In this document: positions 25,775 through 34,136 of the stretch, piece by piece
Layout: each line of letters opens with the position of its first letter
Position numbering within the stretch: position 1 is the first letter of the stretch
Assembly: GCF_016919705.1 (NCBI RefSeq)
Contig: NZ_CP070371.1
Span: 525,501 to 589,500, forward strand
DNA from: Paracoccus methylovorus
GTDB lineage: Bacteria; Pseudomonadota; Alphaproteobacteria; Rhodobacterales; Rhodobacteraceae
Direction of reading: 5' to 3'
DNA length: 64,000 bases
Program-made: the position numbers and the translations under genes
Notes under the pieces: generated by a model
Database searches by the model: none
Seen by the model: the letters and a program-made list of their open reading frames with translations, nothing else
Told to the model about the DNA's origin: nothing

Positions 25775-26532
25775 CTGGCATCGATAAATTTCAGCAATAC
25801 TTCGTTGGCCATGAGGACCACTATGCTATCATCGGCGGTGCGGCCTGTGACCTCCTGTTCGATGAAGCTGGTCTCGATTTCAGGGCTACAAAGGATATAG
25901 ACATGGTGCTCTGCGTTGAGGTGGTCGACGCCGCTTTCGGCACCGCCTTCAAGGCGTTTCTGGATGCGGGTGGCTACCAGGCACGCGAACGCAGCAGCGG
26001 CGACAAGGAATTTTACCGCTTCCACAAGCCTTCAGACCAAGGCTTTCCTTTCATGATCGAGCTGTTTTCCCGCAAACCCGGCGCGCTCGACCTTCCCGAA
26101 AATGCAGAACTCACCCCAATCCCTGTGGAGGAAGACATCGTCAGCCTTTCAGCCATTCTGCTTGATGGTGGATATTATGAAGCGTTGCAGTCTGCGAAGC
26201 GAAAGATCGAGGGTGTAACCGTCATCGACGAAACACTTCTGATCCCTTTCAAGGCGCGGGCATTTCTCGATCTGTCCGCACGAGCCGAGGCCGGGGAAAG
26301 GATCGACAGCAAAAATATCAAGAAACATCGCAATGATGTGCTTCGCCTGACTCAACTTCTGCCCGGTGATGCGTCTATCATCCTGCCCGATCAGATTCGC
26401 GACGATATGCGCCGCTTTCTTGATCTGGCTGAGGCCGACCCAACTCTCGACCCGAAAGCGCACAACGTACCGTTCACCCGTGACGAGGCGATCGCCCTTC
26501 TCAGGTTGGCCTACAAGCTGGCAGAGGTATGA
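25768..26532 (+). CDS. Nucleotidyltransferase-fold protein (AbiEii-like)
   Basis: The 254-aa protein has the minimal nucleotidyltransferase signature: YAIIGGAACDLLFDEAGLDF then RATKDIDMVL, giving the GG loop and the D-x-D metal pair, followed by FMIELFSR with a further acidic position. A helical C-terminal domain follows. The start is TTG 25768, supported by GGAG just upstream, and it overlaps the previous gene by 7 bases. AbiEii-type enzymes can modify tRNA or other acceptors; that function here is inferred from fold and context. Confidence 0.75.
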   Translation: MVAGIDKFQQYFVGHEDHYAIIGGAACDLLFDEAGLDFRATKDIDMVLCVEVVDAAFGTAFKAFLDAGGYQARERSSGDKEFYRFHKPSDQGFPFMIELFSRKPGALDLPENAELTPIPVEEDIVSLSAILLDGGYYEALQSAKRKIEGVTVIDETLLIPFKARAFLDLSARAEAGERIDSKNIKKHRNDVLRLTQLLPGDASIILPDQIRDDMRRFLDLAEADPTLDPKAHNVPFTRDEAIALLRLAYKLAEV

Positions 26533-27191
26533 ACCGGACTTTTAACTACATTTTTAATCCCCCATCGCTGGACCCGGCCCCCGGCGCGACCATAGAATTG
26601 GATGTCTCCGACATCGAATACGCCGGCATTTGCGAGGTACTTCAAACGCCAAGCACCCCCTATGGTGCATGGTCGATCCTCGATTCGCTGTTGTCAGCGA
26701 CCGGCATAGGTACACCTTTCATCTTCAAACAGCCGCTTGGGCAAGCTCGTGAAGTAAAGGTTGCGTTGTCGGGTCTGTTCGGCAGGTTCGTCGCTCGCGC
26801 GTATCTCGAACGCCACTTCGACCTGTCAATCTTCGCGCATCTCGGCAATCGTGTAGTCGATCTTAATCGTAGTAAACGCGCCGAAATCGTACGCCTCGCA
26901 CGAGGCGACCTCCCCGACTGGATAGCGTGCAAATCGGATCTGACTTCGCTCACGATCGCGGAGGCCAAGGGCTGCCACGACCCAAGCGGAACAGCGAAAT
27001 CTCTTGCCCGCGCTTGGGTACAGGCCGGGCGCATCGATGTCAGGGTCAAAGGCCGGAAGATGACGGTGAAGCGGATCGCCGTAGCCACGCGCTGGGGCGT
27101 GGCTAGTCCCAGTCCTACAGACGCATATCTTTCCGTTCACGATCCGGTTGACATAGGCGAGGCCATCGATGCGCAAGACGGGACATGTTAA
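26529..27191 (+). CDS. PD-(D/E)XK-like putative nuclease
   Basis: The 220-aa product contains a restriction-type core: PD at 129-130 in LPDWIACK, then after a short strand EAK at 145-147 in SLTIAEAKG. A helix with an acidic residue (ARAYLERHF, 89-97) precedes it. This is the spacing expected of a PD-(D/E)XK nuclease. No close family is recognised. The ATG overlaps the nucleotidyltransferase stop (ATGA), so all three genes form one translationally coupled operon. Confidence 0.6.
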   Translation: MNRTFNYIFNPPSLDPAPGATIELDVSDIEYAGICEVLQTPSTPYGAWSILDSLLSATGIGTPFIFKQPLGQAREVKVALSGLFGRFVARAYLERHFDLSIFAHLGNRVVDLNRSKRAEIVRLARGDLPDWIACKSDLTSLTIAEAKGCHDPSGTAKSLARAWVQAGRIDVRVKGRKMTVKRIAVATRWGVASPSPTDAYLSVHDPVDIGEAIDAQDGTC

Positions 27192-27284
27192 CTTAGCCCC
27201 CGTGTTGCCGATGCCAGAACTTGCAAGATAGGAGCAGATGGTGTGATCGTTCGATCCGAGACGTGAGAGATTCCGGGAGACCTC

Positions 27285-27632
27285 ATGGCCTTCTACAAGG
27301 TCGTATATTTGTTTGGAACTCACGTTGCGGAAACCATCTTGGCCAGCGTTCATGCGCGAGCGCAACAACAGGCCGGACGTATGAACGCAAGCGATACGGT
27401 CAAAATCATCTCGAATTATATTGCGAGCAGGGGGCCGTCCACGTATGAGGTCTTGATTTGTCGTGGAGCCCCAATATTCCTGCCGGCGTATTATTTATTG
27501 GCCGATGGGAAGGTTCTTATTGGTTCGGTCGTCCATGACTATCTTGTCTGCGTTTTGGTATCCCCAGCTCAAGACGATATTTTGCGACTGTACGGCGTGA
27601 AAGGTGAATCCCTCTCACCGCAAGCTCCTTGA
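27285..27632 (+). CDS. Small hypothetical protein, doubtful
   Basis: A 115-aa frame starts MAFYKVVYLFGTHVAETILA and includes a hydrophobic stretch near 65-90. It has AT-rich codon use like the upstream operon. Its last 116 bases lie antisense to the end of rpoN, which argues against the full length being real. It might be a fourth member of the operon with a displaced end. No family is recognised. Confidence 0.3.
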   Translation: MAFYKVVYLFGTHVAETILASVHARAQQQAGRMNASDTVKIISNYIASRGPSTYEVLICRGAPIFLPAYYLLADGKVLIGSVVHDYLVCVLVSPAQDDILRLYGVKGESLSPQAP

Positions 27633-28689
27633 CAAGAAGTGCGTCCGTCATTCTGCGTGCTATAGACCAGTTGTCCATGATATTGCAAAGCGTCATCGCC
27701 ACAGTTTCACGATCAAGGTCGGGATTGTGAGGACTCACAGGGGTTTTCAGAAGATTTCTCAAATGCACGATCCCGTCGGGCGTCCGCATCGTAACACCCG
27801 CGACCGCGCGGCTGATGGTGCTTTTGTTCAGCCCGAGTTGTGCGCTGAGCGCGGTCATAGTCAGAGGACGGCATGCGCCGTTGCCAAGCAGCCAGGGCAA
27901 TTGGAACTCAACCAGTGCTGCGCCGATCCGTAGCAGCGTCGCCGTCCGGCCTTCCACCGCCGCGACCAGATTTCGCGCCGAGATGCGGGCGTCGGCATCC
28001 CCTTCTCCGTCGCGCAGCACAAGCCTCAGCGTCGTTCCGAGGCGTAGCACGCCCTCGGCCGTCAGTTCCAGTTCGGGCGGCGGCCCGTCCGGTTCCGCGC
28101 TGCCCAAGAAGGGCGCCAGGGAAAGGGCGCGTATATCCGCGATCATCTCCCGCGCGTCTTCGCGATCCGCTCCCAGAAAGGCGGCGATGGTCGAGAGATC
28201 ATTCGCGGCGACCAGATCCAGCCGGTCCAGCAGCCGGTCCATCCACGGGTCCAGACGGTTCCTCGCCCGCAGTTGCAGGCGGAAGCATTCGGCGATATCG
28301 CGGGCGAACACCCCCGGTGGCTCCAATTGGTGGAGATGCGGCAGCAGATCCTGCAGCATGGCGGGTGTCGTGTCCAGCCAGGCGGCGATCTCGGCCAGCG
28401 GATCGGCCAGCAGCCCACGATCGTCGAGGCAATGGACCAGATCCTTGGCGATCCGTATCTGATCTGCCGAAAGGCGCAGCATCCCGATCTGGGCGATCAG
28501 AGCGGCGCGCGGATCTTCGGGCTGAGGCAGAATATCCGGATCCTTGCAGGCCAGAGCGGGATTGCGCGCCAGTTCCAGCCTGATCCGGCGTCTGAGACGT
28601 CCCGTATCCATATGCAGCACATCCAGAGCCAGCCGCATTTGCAGACTGAGGGATAAGCTTCTGATCTGGCGCTGCTCCTGCCTTTGCAT
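27517..28689 (-). CDS. rpoN: RNA polymerase sigma-54 factor paralogue
   Basis: Sigma-54 directs polymerase to -24/-12 promoters opened by AAA+ activators. The 390-aa product (from ATG 28689) keeps the glutamine/leucine-rich region I (SLSLQMRLALDVLHMDTGRL) and the central core-binding domain (LDDRGLLADPLAEIAAWLD). The helix-turn-helix (LTMTALSAQLGLNKSTISRA) and the RpoN box SRRTVAKYRLELG near the end are also present. It is shorter than housekeeping RpoN, mainly in the acidic linker. It is divergent from acoX, whose upstream region bears a sigma-54 promoter, suggesting a dedicated factor for acetoin genes. Confidence 0.9.
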   Translation of the reverse strand: MQRQEQRQIRSLSLSLQMRLALDVLHMDTGRLRRRIRLELARNPALACKDPDILPQPEDPRAALIAQIGMLRLSADQIRIAKDLVHCLDDRGLLADPLAEIAAWLDTTPAMLQDLLPHLHQLEPPGVFARDIAECFRLQLRARNRLDPWMDRLLDRLDLVAANDLSTIAAFLGADREDAREMIADIRALSLAPFLGSAEPDGPPPELELTAEGVLRLGTTLRLVLRDGEGDADARISARNLVAAVEGRTATLLRIGAALVEFQLPWLLGNGACRPLTMTALSAQLGLNKSTISRAVAGVTMRTPDGIVHLRNLLKTPVSPHNPDLDRETVAMTLCNIMDNWSIARRMTDALLVKELAVRGIHLSRRTVAKYRLELGIPKRRQDSHGRPNQ

Positions 28690-28774
28690 CGACTGCCCTC
28701 TTCTTGTTGCGCAACAGTGTCGCATCCTGTGCTGCACGGGGCTTCAAAAACCCTGAAAAACCCGTCCGTTTAAC

Positions 28775-28792
28775 TTGGCATGCTTGTTGCTT
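28775..28792 (+). promoter_or_regulatory. Sigma-54 (-24/-12) promoter of the aco operon
   Basis: TTGGCATGCTTGTTGCTT matches the consensus TGGCAC-N5-TTGC, with GG at 28777-28778 and GC at 28789-28790, exactly 10 bases apart. Transcription would begin near 28802, giving a leader of about 16 bases before acoX ATG 28818. Such aco promoters depend on AcoR; AcoR and a sigma-54 gene are both in this locus. Confidence 0.85.
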
Positions 28793-28817
28793 GTAAATAT
28801 TTGCAGGGAGGACAGGA

Positions 28818-29831
28818 ATGGTCAAGGTCGGCATCATCGCCAATCCGATTTCGGCCCGCGACATCCGGCGGGTGATTTCGCATGCGGGCAATCTGCCCAT
28901 CAACGACCGCGCCAATATCGTGCTGCGCATGATGGCGGGGTTGGCGGCCAGCGGCGTCGAGGAGGTCGTGGTCATGCCGGAAAACGGCGGCATCCGCTTC
29001 CAGCTTGAACGCAGCCTGAAACGCGAGCAGCGGCTGGGGCACATGGGCTTTCCACGTCTGCGCTATCTGGACATGCCGGTGACCGCGACGCCGGCGGACA
29101 GCGCCCGCGCTGCGCGCTTGATGGTGGATGAGGGCGTCGCGGCCATCGTCGTGCTGGGCGGGGACGGCACCAATCGCGTCGTGGTGGGTGGCTGCGGCAC
29201 CGTCCCGGTGGCTGGTGTCTCGACCGGGACCAACAACGCCTTCCCCGAATTGCGTGAGCCGACCATCACCGGGCTGGCCGTGGGCCTGGCCGCCACCGGC
29301 AAGGTGCCCGAGGCCATCGCGTTGCGCGCGAACAAATGGCTGGAGGTGATGCTCAACGACCGGCGCGAGATCGCACTGGTCGATGTCGCCGTGGTCGAGG
29401 ACCGCTTTGTCGGCGCCCGCGCCATCTGGAAGGTGACCGGGTTTCGCGATCTCTTCGTGACCTTCGGCCTGCCACAGGCCATCGGCATGTCCTCGATTGC
29501 CGGGCTCTGCGACCCGGTGGACCGCGACACGCCCGAGGGGCGGCATATCCGCCTGTCGCCCGAGGCGCCGCGCCAGTTGCTGGCCCCCATCGCGCCGGGG
29601 CTGATCGACCGCGTCGGCATCGCGGGGACCGCGCGCATGCTGCCGGGCGAGGCGCATCACCCCTCGATCCCCGCCGGCTCGCTCGCCTTCGACGGCGAGC
29701 GCGAATTGACCTTCACCGAAAGGGACTGTGTTTCGGTGCGGCTGGTGCCTGACGCCTTCCGCACCATCGACGTGCCCGCCTGCATGGCCCATGCCGCGCA
29801 GACCGGGCTTTTCTTCCGCAACCCAAACTGA
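28818..29831 (+). CDS. acoX: AcoX, acetoin-locus NAD-kinase-like protein
   Basis: AcoX is encoded with acetoin dehydrogenase in many bacteria; its exact role is not established. The 337-aa product has the ATP-NAD kinase fold motif VVLGGDGTNR (111-120) and a downstream STGTNNAFP loop, both typical of AcoX. It is the first gene after the sigma-54 promoter, with GGGAGG upstream of ATG 28818, and is followed by acoA 19 bases later. Its length fits the family. Confidence 0.92.
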   Translation: MVKVGIIANPISARDIRRVISHAGNLPINDRANIVLRMMAGLAASGVEEVVVMPENGGIRFQLERSLKREQRLGHMGFPRLRYLDMPVTATPADSARAARLMVDEGVAAIVVLGGDGTNRVVVGGCGTVPVAGVSTGTNNAFPELREPTITGLAVGLAATGKVPEAIALRANKWLEVMLNDRREIALVDVAVVEDRFVGARAIWKVTGFRDLFVTFGLPQAIGMSSIAGLCDPVDRDTPEGRHIRLSPEAPRQLLAPIAPGLIDRVGIAGTARMLPGEAHHPSIPAGSLAFDGERELTFTERDCVSVRLVPDAFRTIDVPACMAHAAQTGLFFRNPN

Positions 29832-29850
29832 AGCTCAGGGAGGAGCAAGA

Positions 29851-30831
29851 ATGTCAAACCCGTTTCCGCTGCCCAAGGAGCGGCTGCTCGACGCCTATCG
29901 CCAGATGCGCACCATCCGCGATTTCGAAGAGCGGCTGCATGTCGATTTCGCGAGGGGCGAGATCCCCGGATTCGTCCACCTTTACGCCGGCGAGGAGGCG
30001 ACGGCGGTGGGTATCATGGCACATCTGCACGAGCGCGACCGTATCGCCTCGACCCACCGGGGCCACGGCCATTGCATCGCCAAGGGCGTCGATCCCAAGG
30101 CGATGATGGCCGAGATCTATGGCAAGGCCACCGGCTGCTGCGCGGGCAAGGGCGGGTCGATGCATATTGCTGACCTGTCGCTGGGCATGATGGGCGCGAA
30201 CGGCATCCTCGGCGCCGGGGCGCCCCTGGTCTGCGGCGCGGCGCTGGCGGCGCAGAAGCTGGGCCATGACGGTGTCGGCATCACCTTCTTCGGCGACGGT
30301 GCCTCGAACCAGGGCACGATCCTCGAAAGCATGAACCTTGCCGCAATCTGGAGCCTGCCGGTGATCTTCGTCGTGGAAAACAACGGTTACGCAGAATCCA
30401 CCTCGGTCGATTACGCCACCGGCGTGGACAGTTACGTGGACCGTGCCGCCGGTTTCGGGATGCCGGGCATCACCGTGGACGGGCTGGACTTCTTCGCAGT
30501 CTACGAGGCGGCGGGCGAGGTCATCAAGCGCGCGCGCGAAGGTGCCGGCCCCACCCTGCTGGAATGCAAGAATGTCCGTTTCTTTGGCCATTTCGAGGGC
30601 GACGCGCAGCTTTACAAGGCGCCCGGCGAGAACGACTACAACCGTGAACACAACGATTGCCTGAAGCTCTTCCGCCGCAAGGTGACGGAGACGGGGGTGA
30701 TCACGGATGCGGAACTGGATACCATCGACGCCGAGGTTGCCGCGCTGATCGACGAGGCCGTGGCCGAGGCCATCGCCGCGCCGCAGCCCGCGCCGGAGCA
30801 ACTGACCACCGACGTTTACGTGTCTTATTGA
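29851..30831 (+). CDS. acoA: Acetoin dehydrogenase E1 alpha subunit
   Basis: This thiamin-diphosphate-dependent E1 subunit cleaves acetoin to acetaldehyde and an acetyl group that is passed to AcoC. The 326-aa product has the TPP motif beginning GDG at 148-150 and ending NN at 177-178. The pocket sequences STHRGHGHCIAKG (67-79) and GKGGSMHIAD are those of the AcoA/PdhA family. GGGAGGAG precedes ATG 29851. It is followed by acoB in the same orientation. Confidence 0.95.
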   Translation: MSNPFPLPKERLLDAYRQMRTIRDFEERLHVDFARGEIPGFVHLYAGEEATAVGIMAHLHERDRIASTHRGHGHCIAKGVDPKAMMAEIYGKATGCCAGKGGSMHIADLSLGMMGANGILGAGAPLVCGAALAAQKLGHDGVGITFFGDGASNQGTILESMNLAAIWSLPVIFVVENNGYAESTSVDYATGVDSYVDRAAGFGMPGITVDGLDFFAVYEAAGEVIKRAREGAGPTLLECKNVRFFGHFEGDAQLYKAPGENDYNREHNDCLKLFRRKVTETGVITDAELDTIDAEVAALIDEAVAEAIAAPQPAPEQLTTDVYVSY

Positions 30832-30844
30832 GGGAGGGAACAAC

Positions 30845-31852
30845 ATGGCACGCATCATCAGCATGAAAGACGCGGTGAATGAGGCACTGGATCAGGAGAT
30901 GACCCGCGACCCCACCGTGATCATGATAGGCGAGGACATCGTCGGCGGCACCGGCGCGGGCGGTGAAGAGGACGCTTGGGGCGGGGTGCTGGGCGTCTCG
31001 AAGGGGCTCTACCACAAGCACCCGAAACAGATGATCGACACGCCGCTGTCTGAAAGCGCGTATGTCGGCGCGGCGGTGGGTGCGGCGACGGCAGGACTGC
31101 GGCCCGTGGCGGAGCTGATGTTCATCGACTTTATCGGGGTCTGCCTTGACCAATTGCTGAACCAGGCGGCGAAGTTTCGCTACATGTTCGGCGGCAAGGC
31201 GGAAACGCCCGTCGTGATCCGCGCCATGTGCGGCGCGGGCTTTCAGGCGGCGGCGCAGCACAGCCAGATGCTGACCCCCATGATGACGCAAATCCCCGGC
31301 CTTAAGGTCGTCTGCCCCTCGAACGCCTACGACTGCAAGGGGCTGTTGATCCAGTCGATCCGCGACAACGACCCGGTGATCTTCCTCGAGCACAAGAACC
31401 TTTACGCCAGCACCTGCAGCGTGCCCGAGGAGCCCTACCCTATTCCCTTCGGGGAGGCGAATATCGTCCGCGAGGGCGGTGACGCCACCATCGTCACCTA
31501 CGGCCAGATGGTCGGGCGTTCGCTGGAAGCCGCCGAGATGCTGAAGAAGGACGGCATCGAGGTCGAGGTGATCGACCTGCGCACGCTTTCGCCCATCGAC
31601 ATGGACACGGTACTGGAAAGCGTCGAGGCCACGGGTCGCCTGGTCTGCGTCGACGAGGCCAGTCCTCGCTGCTCGATAGCCGCCGATATCGCTGCCAATG
31701 TCGCTCAGGACGCCTTCGATTCGCTGAAATCGGCCATCCAGATGGTGACGCCGCCGCATTGCCCAGTGCCATTCTCCTCGGCGCTGGAACAGCTCTACAT
31801 CCCATCGGCCGAACGCATCGCCCAGGCTGTGCGCAAGACGATGGAGAATTGA
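30845..31852 (+). CDS. acoB: Acetoin dehydrogenase E1 beta subunit
   Basis: The beta subunit completes the E1 heterotetramer. The 335-aa product has the transketolase pyrimidine-binding region (IMIGEDIVGGTGAGGEEDAW, then TPLSESAYVGAAVGAA) and FIGVCLDQLLNQAAKFRYMF. The C-terminal transketolase domain contains VEVIDLRTLSPIDMDTV and VCVDEA. Length and motifs are standard. GGGAGG precedes ATG 30845, and acoC begins one base after its stop. Confidence 0.95.
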   Translation: MARIISMKDAVNEALDQEMTRDPTVIMIGEDIVGGTGAGGEEDAWGGVLGVSKGLYHKHPKQMIDTPLSESAYVGAAVGAATAGLRPVAELMFIDFIGVCLDQLLNQAAKFRYMFGGKAETPVVIRAMCGAGFQAAAQHSQMLTPMMTQIPGLKVVCPSNAYDCKGLLIQSIRDNDPVIFLEHKNLYASTCSVPEEPYPIPFGEANIVREGGDATIVTYGQMVGRSLEAAEMLKKDGIEVEVIDLRTLSPIDMDTVLESVEATGRLVCVDEASPRCSIAADIAANVAQDAFDSLKSAIQMVTPPHCPVPFSSALEQLYIPSAERIAQAVRKTMEN

Positions 31853-31853
31853 G

Positions 31854-32957
31854 ATGGCGGATATCACCCCGATCCTGATGCCGAAATGGGGCCTCTCGAT
31901 GCGCGAGGGCAAGCTGGCAGTATGGCATGTCTCCGAGGGTGCGACCATCGCGCCGGGCGACGAGATCATGGATGTCGAGACAGACAAGATCGCCAACGCG
32001 GTCGAGGCCGCCGATGGCGGTCTGCTGCGCCGCCGCGTCGGCGTCGAGGGCGAGACCTATCCGGTACGCGCGCTTCTGGGCGTGATGGCCCCCGAAAGCG
32101 TGACGGAGGACGAGCTCGACGCCTATGTCGCCGCCTATGAAACCCCGGCCGGGGCCGAGGAGGACGAGGATACCGGCCCCAGCTACCAATACGCCGATCT
32201 GCCCGCCGGGCGCATCCGTTATGCGGAACGCCCCGGCGAGGGCGTCCCGCTGGTGCTGGTCCACGGTTTTGGCGGCGACCTGGACAACTGGCTTTTCAAC
32301 ATCGATGCGCTGGCCGAAAGCGGGCCGGCCTATGCGCTGGACCTACCCGGCCATGGCCAGTCGGTGAAATCCGCGCGTCCGGCGGGGCTGGACCTGCTGG
32401 TCGATACAGTCGCGGCTTTCCTCGACCATATCGGCGCCGAGAAGGCGCATCTGGCCGGCCACTCGATGGGCGGGCTGGTCGCGGGGGCGCTGGCGGTGAA
32501 GCATCCCGAGCGCGTGGCCTCGGTCACTCTGATCTGCACGGCGGGTCTCGGCGAGGAAATCAACTCGGCCTATATCGACGGCTTCGTCAAGGCGACGGGT
32601 CGCAAGGACCTGAAGCCGGTGCTGACGCATCTGTTCAAGGACCAGTCGCTGGTCAGCCGCGCCATGATCGAGGATCTGCTGAAATACAAGCGCCTCGACG
32701 GGGTGCAGGATTTCCTGGCTGAACTGGCCGGGAACCTGTTCGCCGAGGGCCGGCAGGCGCAGCAGGTCGCCAATGCACTGGCCGCCAGCGGCGTGCCCGC
32801 CCAGGTGATCTGGGGCGAGGCCGATGCGATCATACCCTCGGCCCATGCGGCCAACCTCGAAGGTGCAGTGACGCATCTGATCGCCGATGCCGGGCATATG
32901 GCGCAGATGGAGAAGTCGGCCGAGGTGAACCGTCTGATCCGCGACTTCATCGCCTGA
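31854..32957 (+). CDS. acoC: Acetoin dehydrogenase E2 component AcoC (lipoyl and alpha/beta-hydrolase)
   Basis: The N-terminal lipoyl domain carries DVETDKIANAVEA with the lipoyl-lysine at residue 45. In place of the usual CoA-acyltransferase domain, residues from about 125 on form an alpha/beta-hydrolase fold with LVHGFGGDLDNW, the nucleophile elbow GHSMGG and a final GHMAQMEKS histidine. This architecture is known for AcoC of acetoin systems. The product is 367 aa. No E3 (dihydrolipoyl dehydrogenase) gene lies nearby, so the complex probably borrows one. A hairpin follows the stop. Confidence 0.93.
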   Translation: MADITPILMPKWGLSMREGKLAVWHVSEGATIAPGDEIMDVETDKIANAVEAADGGLLRRRVGVEGETYPVRALLGVMAPESVTEDELDAYVAAYETPAGAEEDEDTGPSYQYADLPAGRIRYAERPGEGVPLVLVHGFGGDLDNWLFNIDALAESGPAYALDLPGHGQSVKSARPAGLDLLVDTVAAFLDHIGAEKAHLAGHSMGGLVAGALAVKHPERVASVTLICTAGLGEEINSAYIDGFVKATGRKDLKPVLTHLFKDQSLVSRAMIEDLLKYKRLDGVQDFLAELAGNLFAEGRQAQQVANALAASGVPAQVIWGEADAIIPSAHAANLEGAVTHLIADAGHMAQMEKSAEVNRLIRDFIA

Positions 32958-32963
32958 CATCCG

Positions 32964-32990
32964 GGCCGCCCCACGTCCGGGGCGGCCTTT
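32964..32990 (+). terminator. Hairpin terminator-like site within the aco locus
   Basis: Arms 32964-32972 and 32979-32987 (GGCCGCCCC and GGGGCGGCC) pair perfectly, followed by TTT. Lying between acoC and the SDR gene, it could attenuate transcription into the downstream dehydrogenase genes. Confidence 0.6.
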
Positions 32991-33010
32991 CAAAAACGGG
33001 AGGGAAATCC

Positions 33011-33799
33011 ATGGGCAATTCCGTCGAGAACCGCAGCATCATCGTCACCGGCTCGGGCCGCGGCATCGGACGCTCCATCGCCGAGGGGCTGGCCGGTGCC
33101 GGCGCCCGTGTAGTGATCGCCGACATCGACCCCGCCACCGCCGAAGCCACCGCCGCCGCGATCCGCGGCGCGGGCGGCAATGCCATCGGCATCGGCGCCG
33201 ACGTGACCGACCGCGCCAGCGTCAAGGCGCTGATCGCAGCCACCGTCGCCGAATACGGCCGGCTGGACGCGATGTTCAACAATGCCGGCATCGCGCAGGT
33301 CAAGCAGTTCAACGATATCACCGAAGACGACTGGCATCGGGTCATGGACATCAACGCCATGGGTGTGCTGATCGGCATTCAGGAAGCGTCGAAGCAGTTC
33401 ATCGCCCAAGGCGGCGGTGGTAAGATCGTCAATACCGCCTCGATCGCCGGCAAGCAGGGCTACGAGCCCTTGGCGCATTATTCGGCCAGCAAATTCGCCG
33501 TGGTCGCGCTGACCCAGGCCGCCGCCCGCGCCTTCGGCAAACATGGCATCTGCGTCAACGCCATCTGTCCCGGCGTCGTCGCCACCGATATGTGGAAGTT
33601 GATTGACAAGGGCTTCAAGGACGAGGGGCTGACCAGCCACGACAACGAGGCTTTCGAAGGCTTCTCGGCCGACATCCTGCTGGGCCGCCCGTCGCGCCCC
33701 GACGACTTGGCCGGCGTCTCGATCTTCCTCGCCTCCGAGGGTTCGGACTACATGACCGGGCAAAGCCTCGTCGTCGATGGCGGCATGGTGCTGATATGA
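33011..33799 (+). CDS. SDR-family acetoin/diacetyl reductase (butanediol dehydrogenase)
   Basis: This classical short-chain dehydrogenase (262 aa) has the cofactor loop TGSGRGIG (13-20), NNAG (90-93) and the catalytic Ser144, Tyr157 and Lys161 (HYSASK). Family members of this exact style (IAQVKQF, YEPLAHYSASKFAVV) interconvert acetoin, diacetyl and 2,3-butanediol. Location between acoC and a zinc-type butanediol dehydrogenase supports this. GGGAGG precedes ATG 33011. Stereospecificity cannot be read from the sequence. Confidence 0.88.
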   Translation: MGNSVENRSIIVTGSGRGIGRSIAEGLAGAGARVVIADIDPATAEATAAAIRGAGGNAIGIGADVTDRASVKALIAATVAEYGRLDAMFNNAGIAQVKQFNDITEDDWHRVMDINAMGVLIGIQEASKQFIAQGGGGKIVNTASIAGKQGYEPLAHYSASKFAVVALTQAAARAFGKHGICVNAICPGVVATDMWKLIDKGFKDEGLTSHDNEAFEGFSADILLGRPSRPDDLAGVSIFLASEGSDYMTGQSLVVDGGMVLI

Positions 33800-34125
33800 G
33801 CGCCAAGGAAAAGCTGGCGGAGATGAACGCCCGCGCCGTCGCGCTCTACAAGGCGGACGGCAAGACCATGACCGCTTTTCGCGGACTGATGCAGGCCGTC
33901 AATCGCGAAGGCAAGATCAGCCATGCGATGAAGGAGATGGTCGCCGTGGCCGTCGCCATCGGGCGCGGTTGCGAGGATTGCATCACCTTCCACACTAGCG
34001 AGGCCAAGGCCCATGGCGCGACGCGCGAGGAACTGCTGGAGGTCCTCGCCGTCGCCATCGAGATGTCGGGCGGTCCCGGCACGGTTTACGCGGCCAAGGC
34101 ACTGGCCGCCTTTGACGAATTGTAG
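33796..34125 (+). CDS. Carboxymuconolactone decarboxylase/AhpD-like protein
   Basis: This 109-aa protein has the AhpD core EMVAVAVAIGRGCEDCITFH, with the redox pair Cys59-x2-Cys62 and His66. Such proteins act as alkylhydroperoxidases or thiol-redox partners. Related genes occur beside acetoin and butanediol dehydrogenase genes, but their role there is not established. It overlaps the SDR stop by 4 bases and precedes the zinc dehydrogenase, so it is part of the same transcript. Confidence 0.85.
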   Translation: MSAKEKLAEMNARAVALYKADGKTMTAFRGLMQAVNREGKISHAMKEMVAVAVAIGRGCEDCITFHTSEAKAHGATREELLEVLAVAIEMSGGPGTVYAAKALAAFDEL

Positions 34126-34136
34126 GAGAAACCCTC

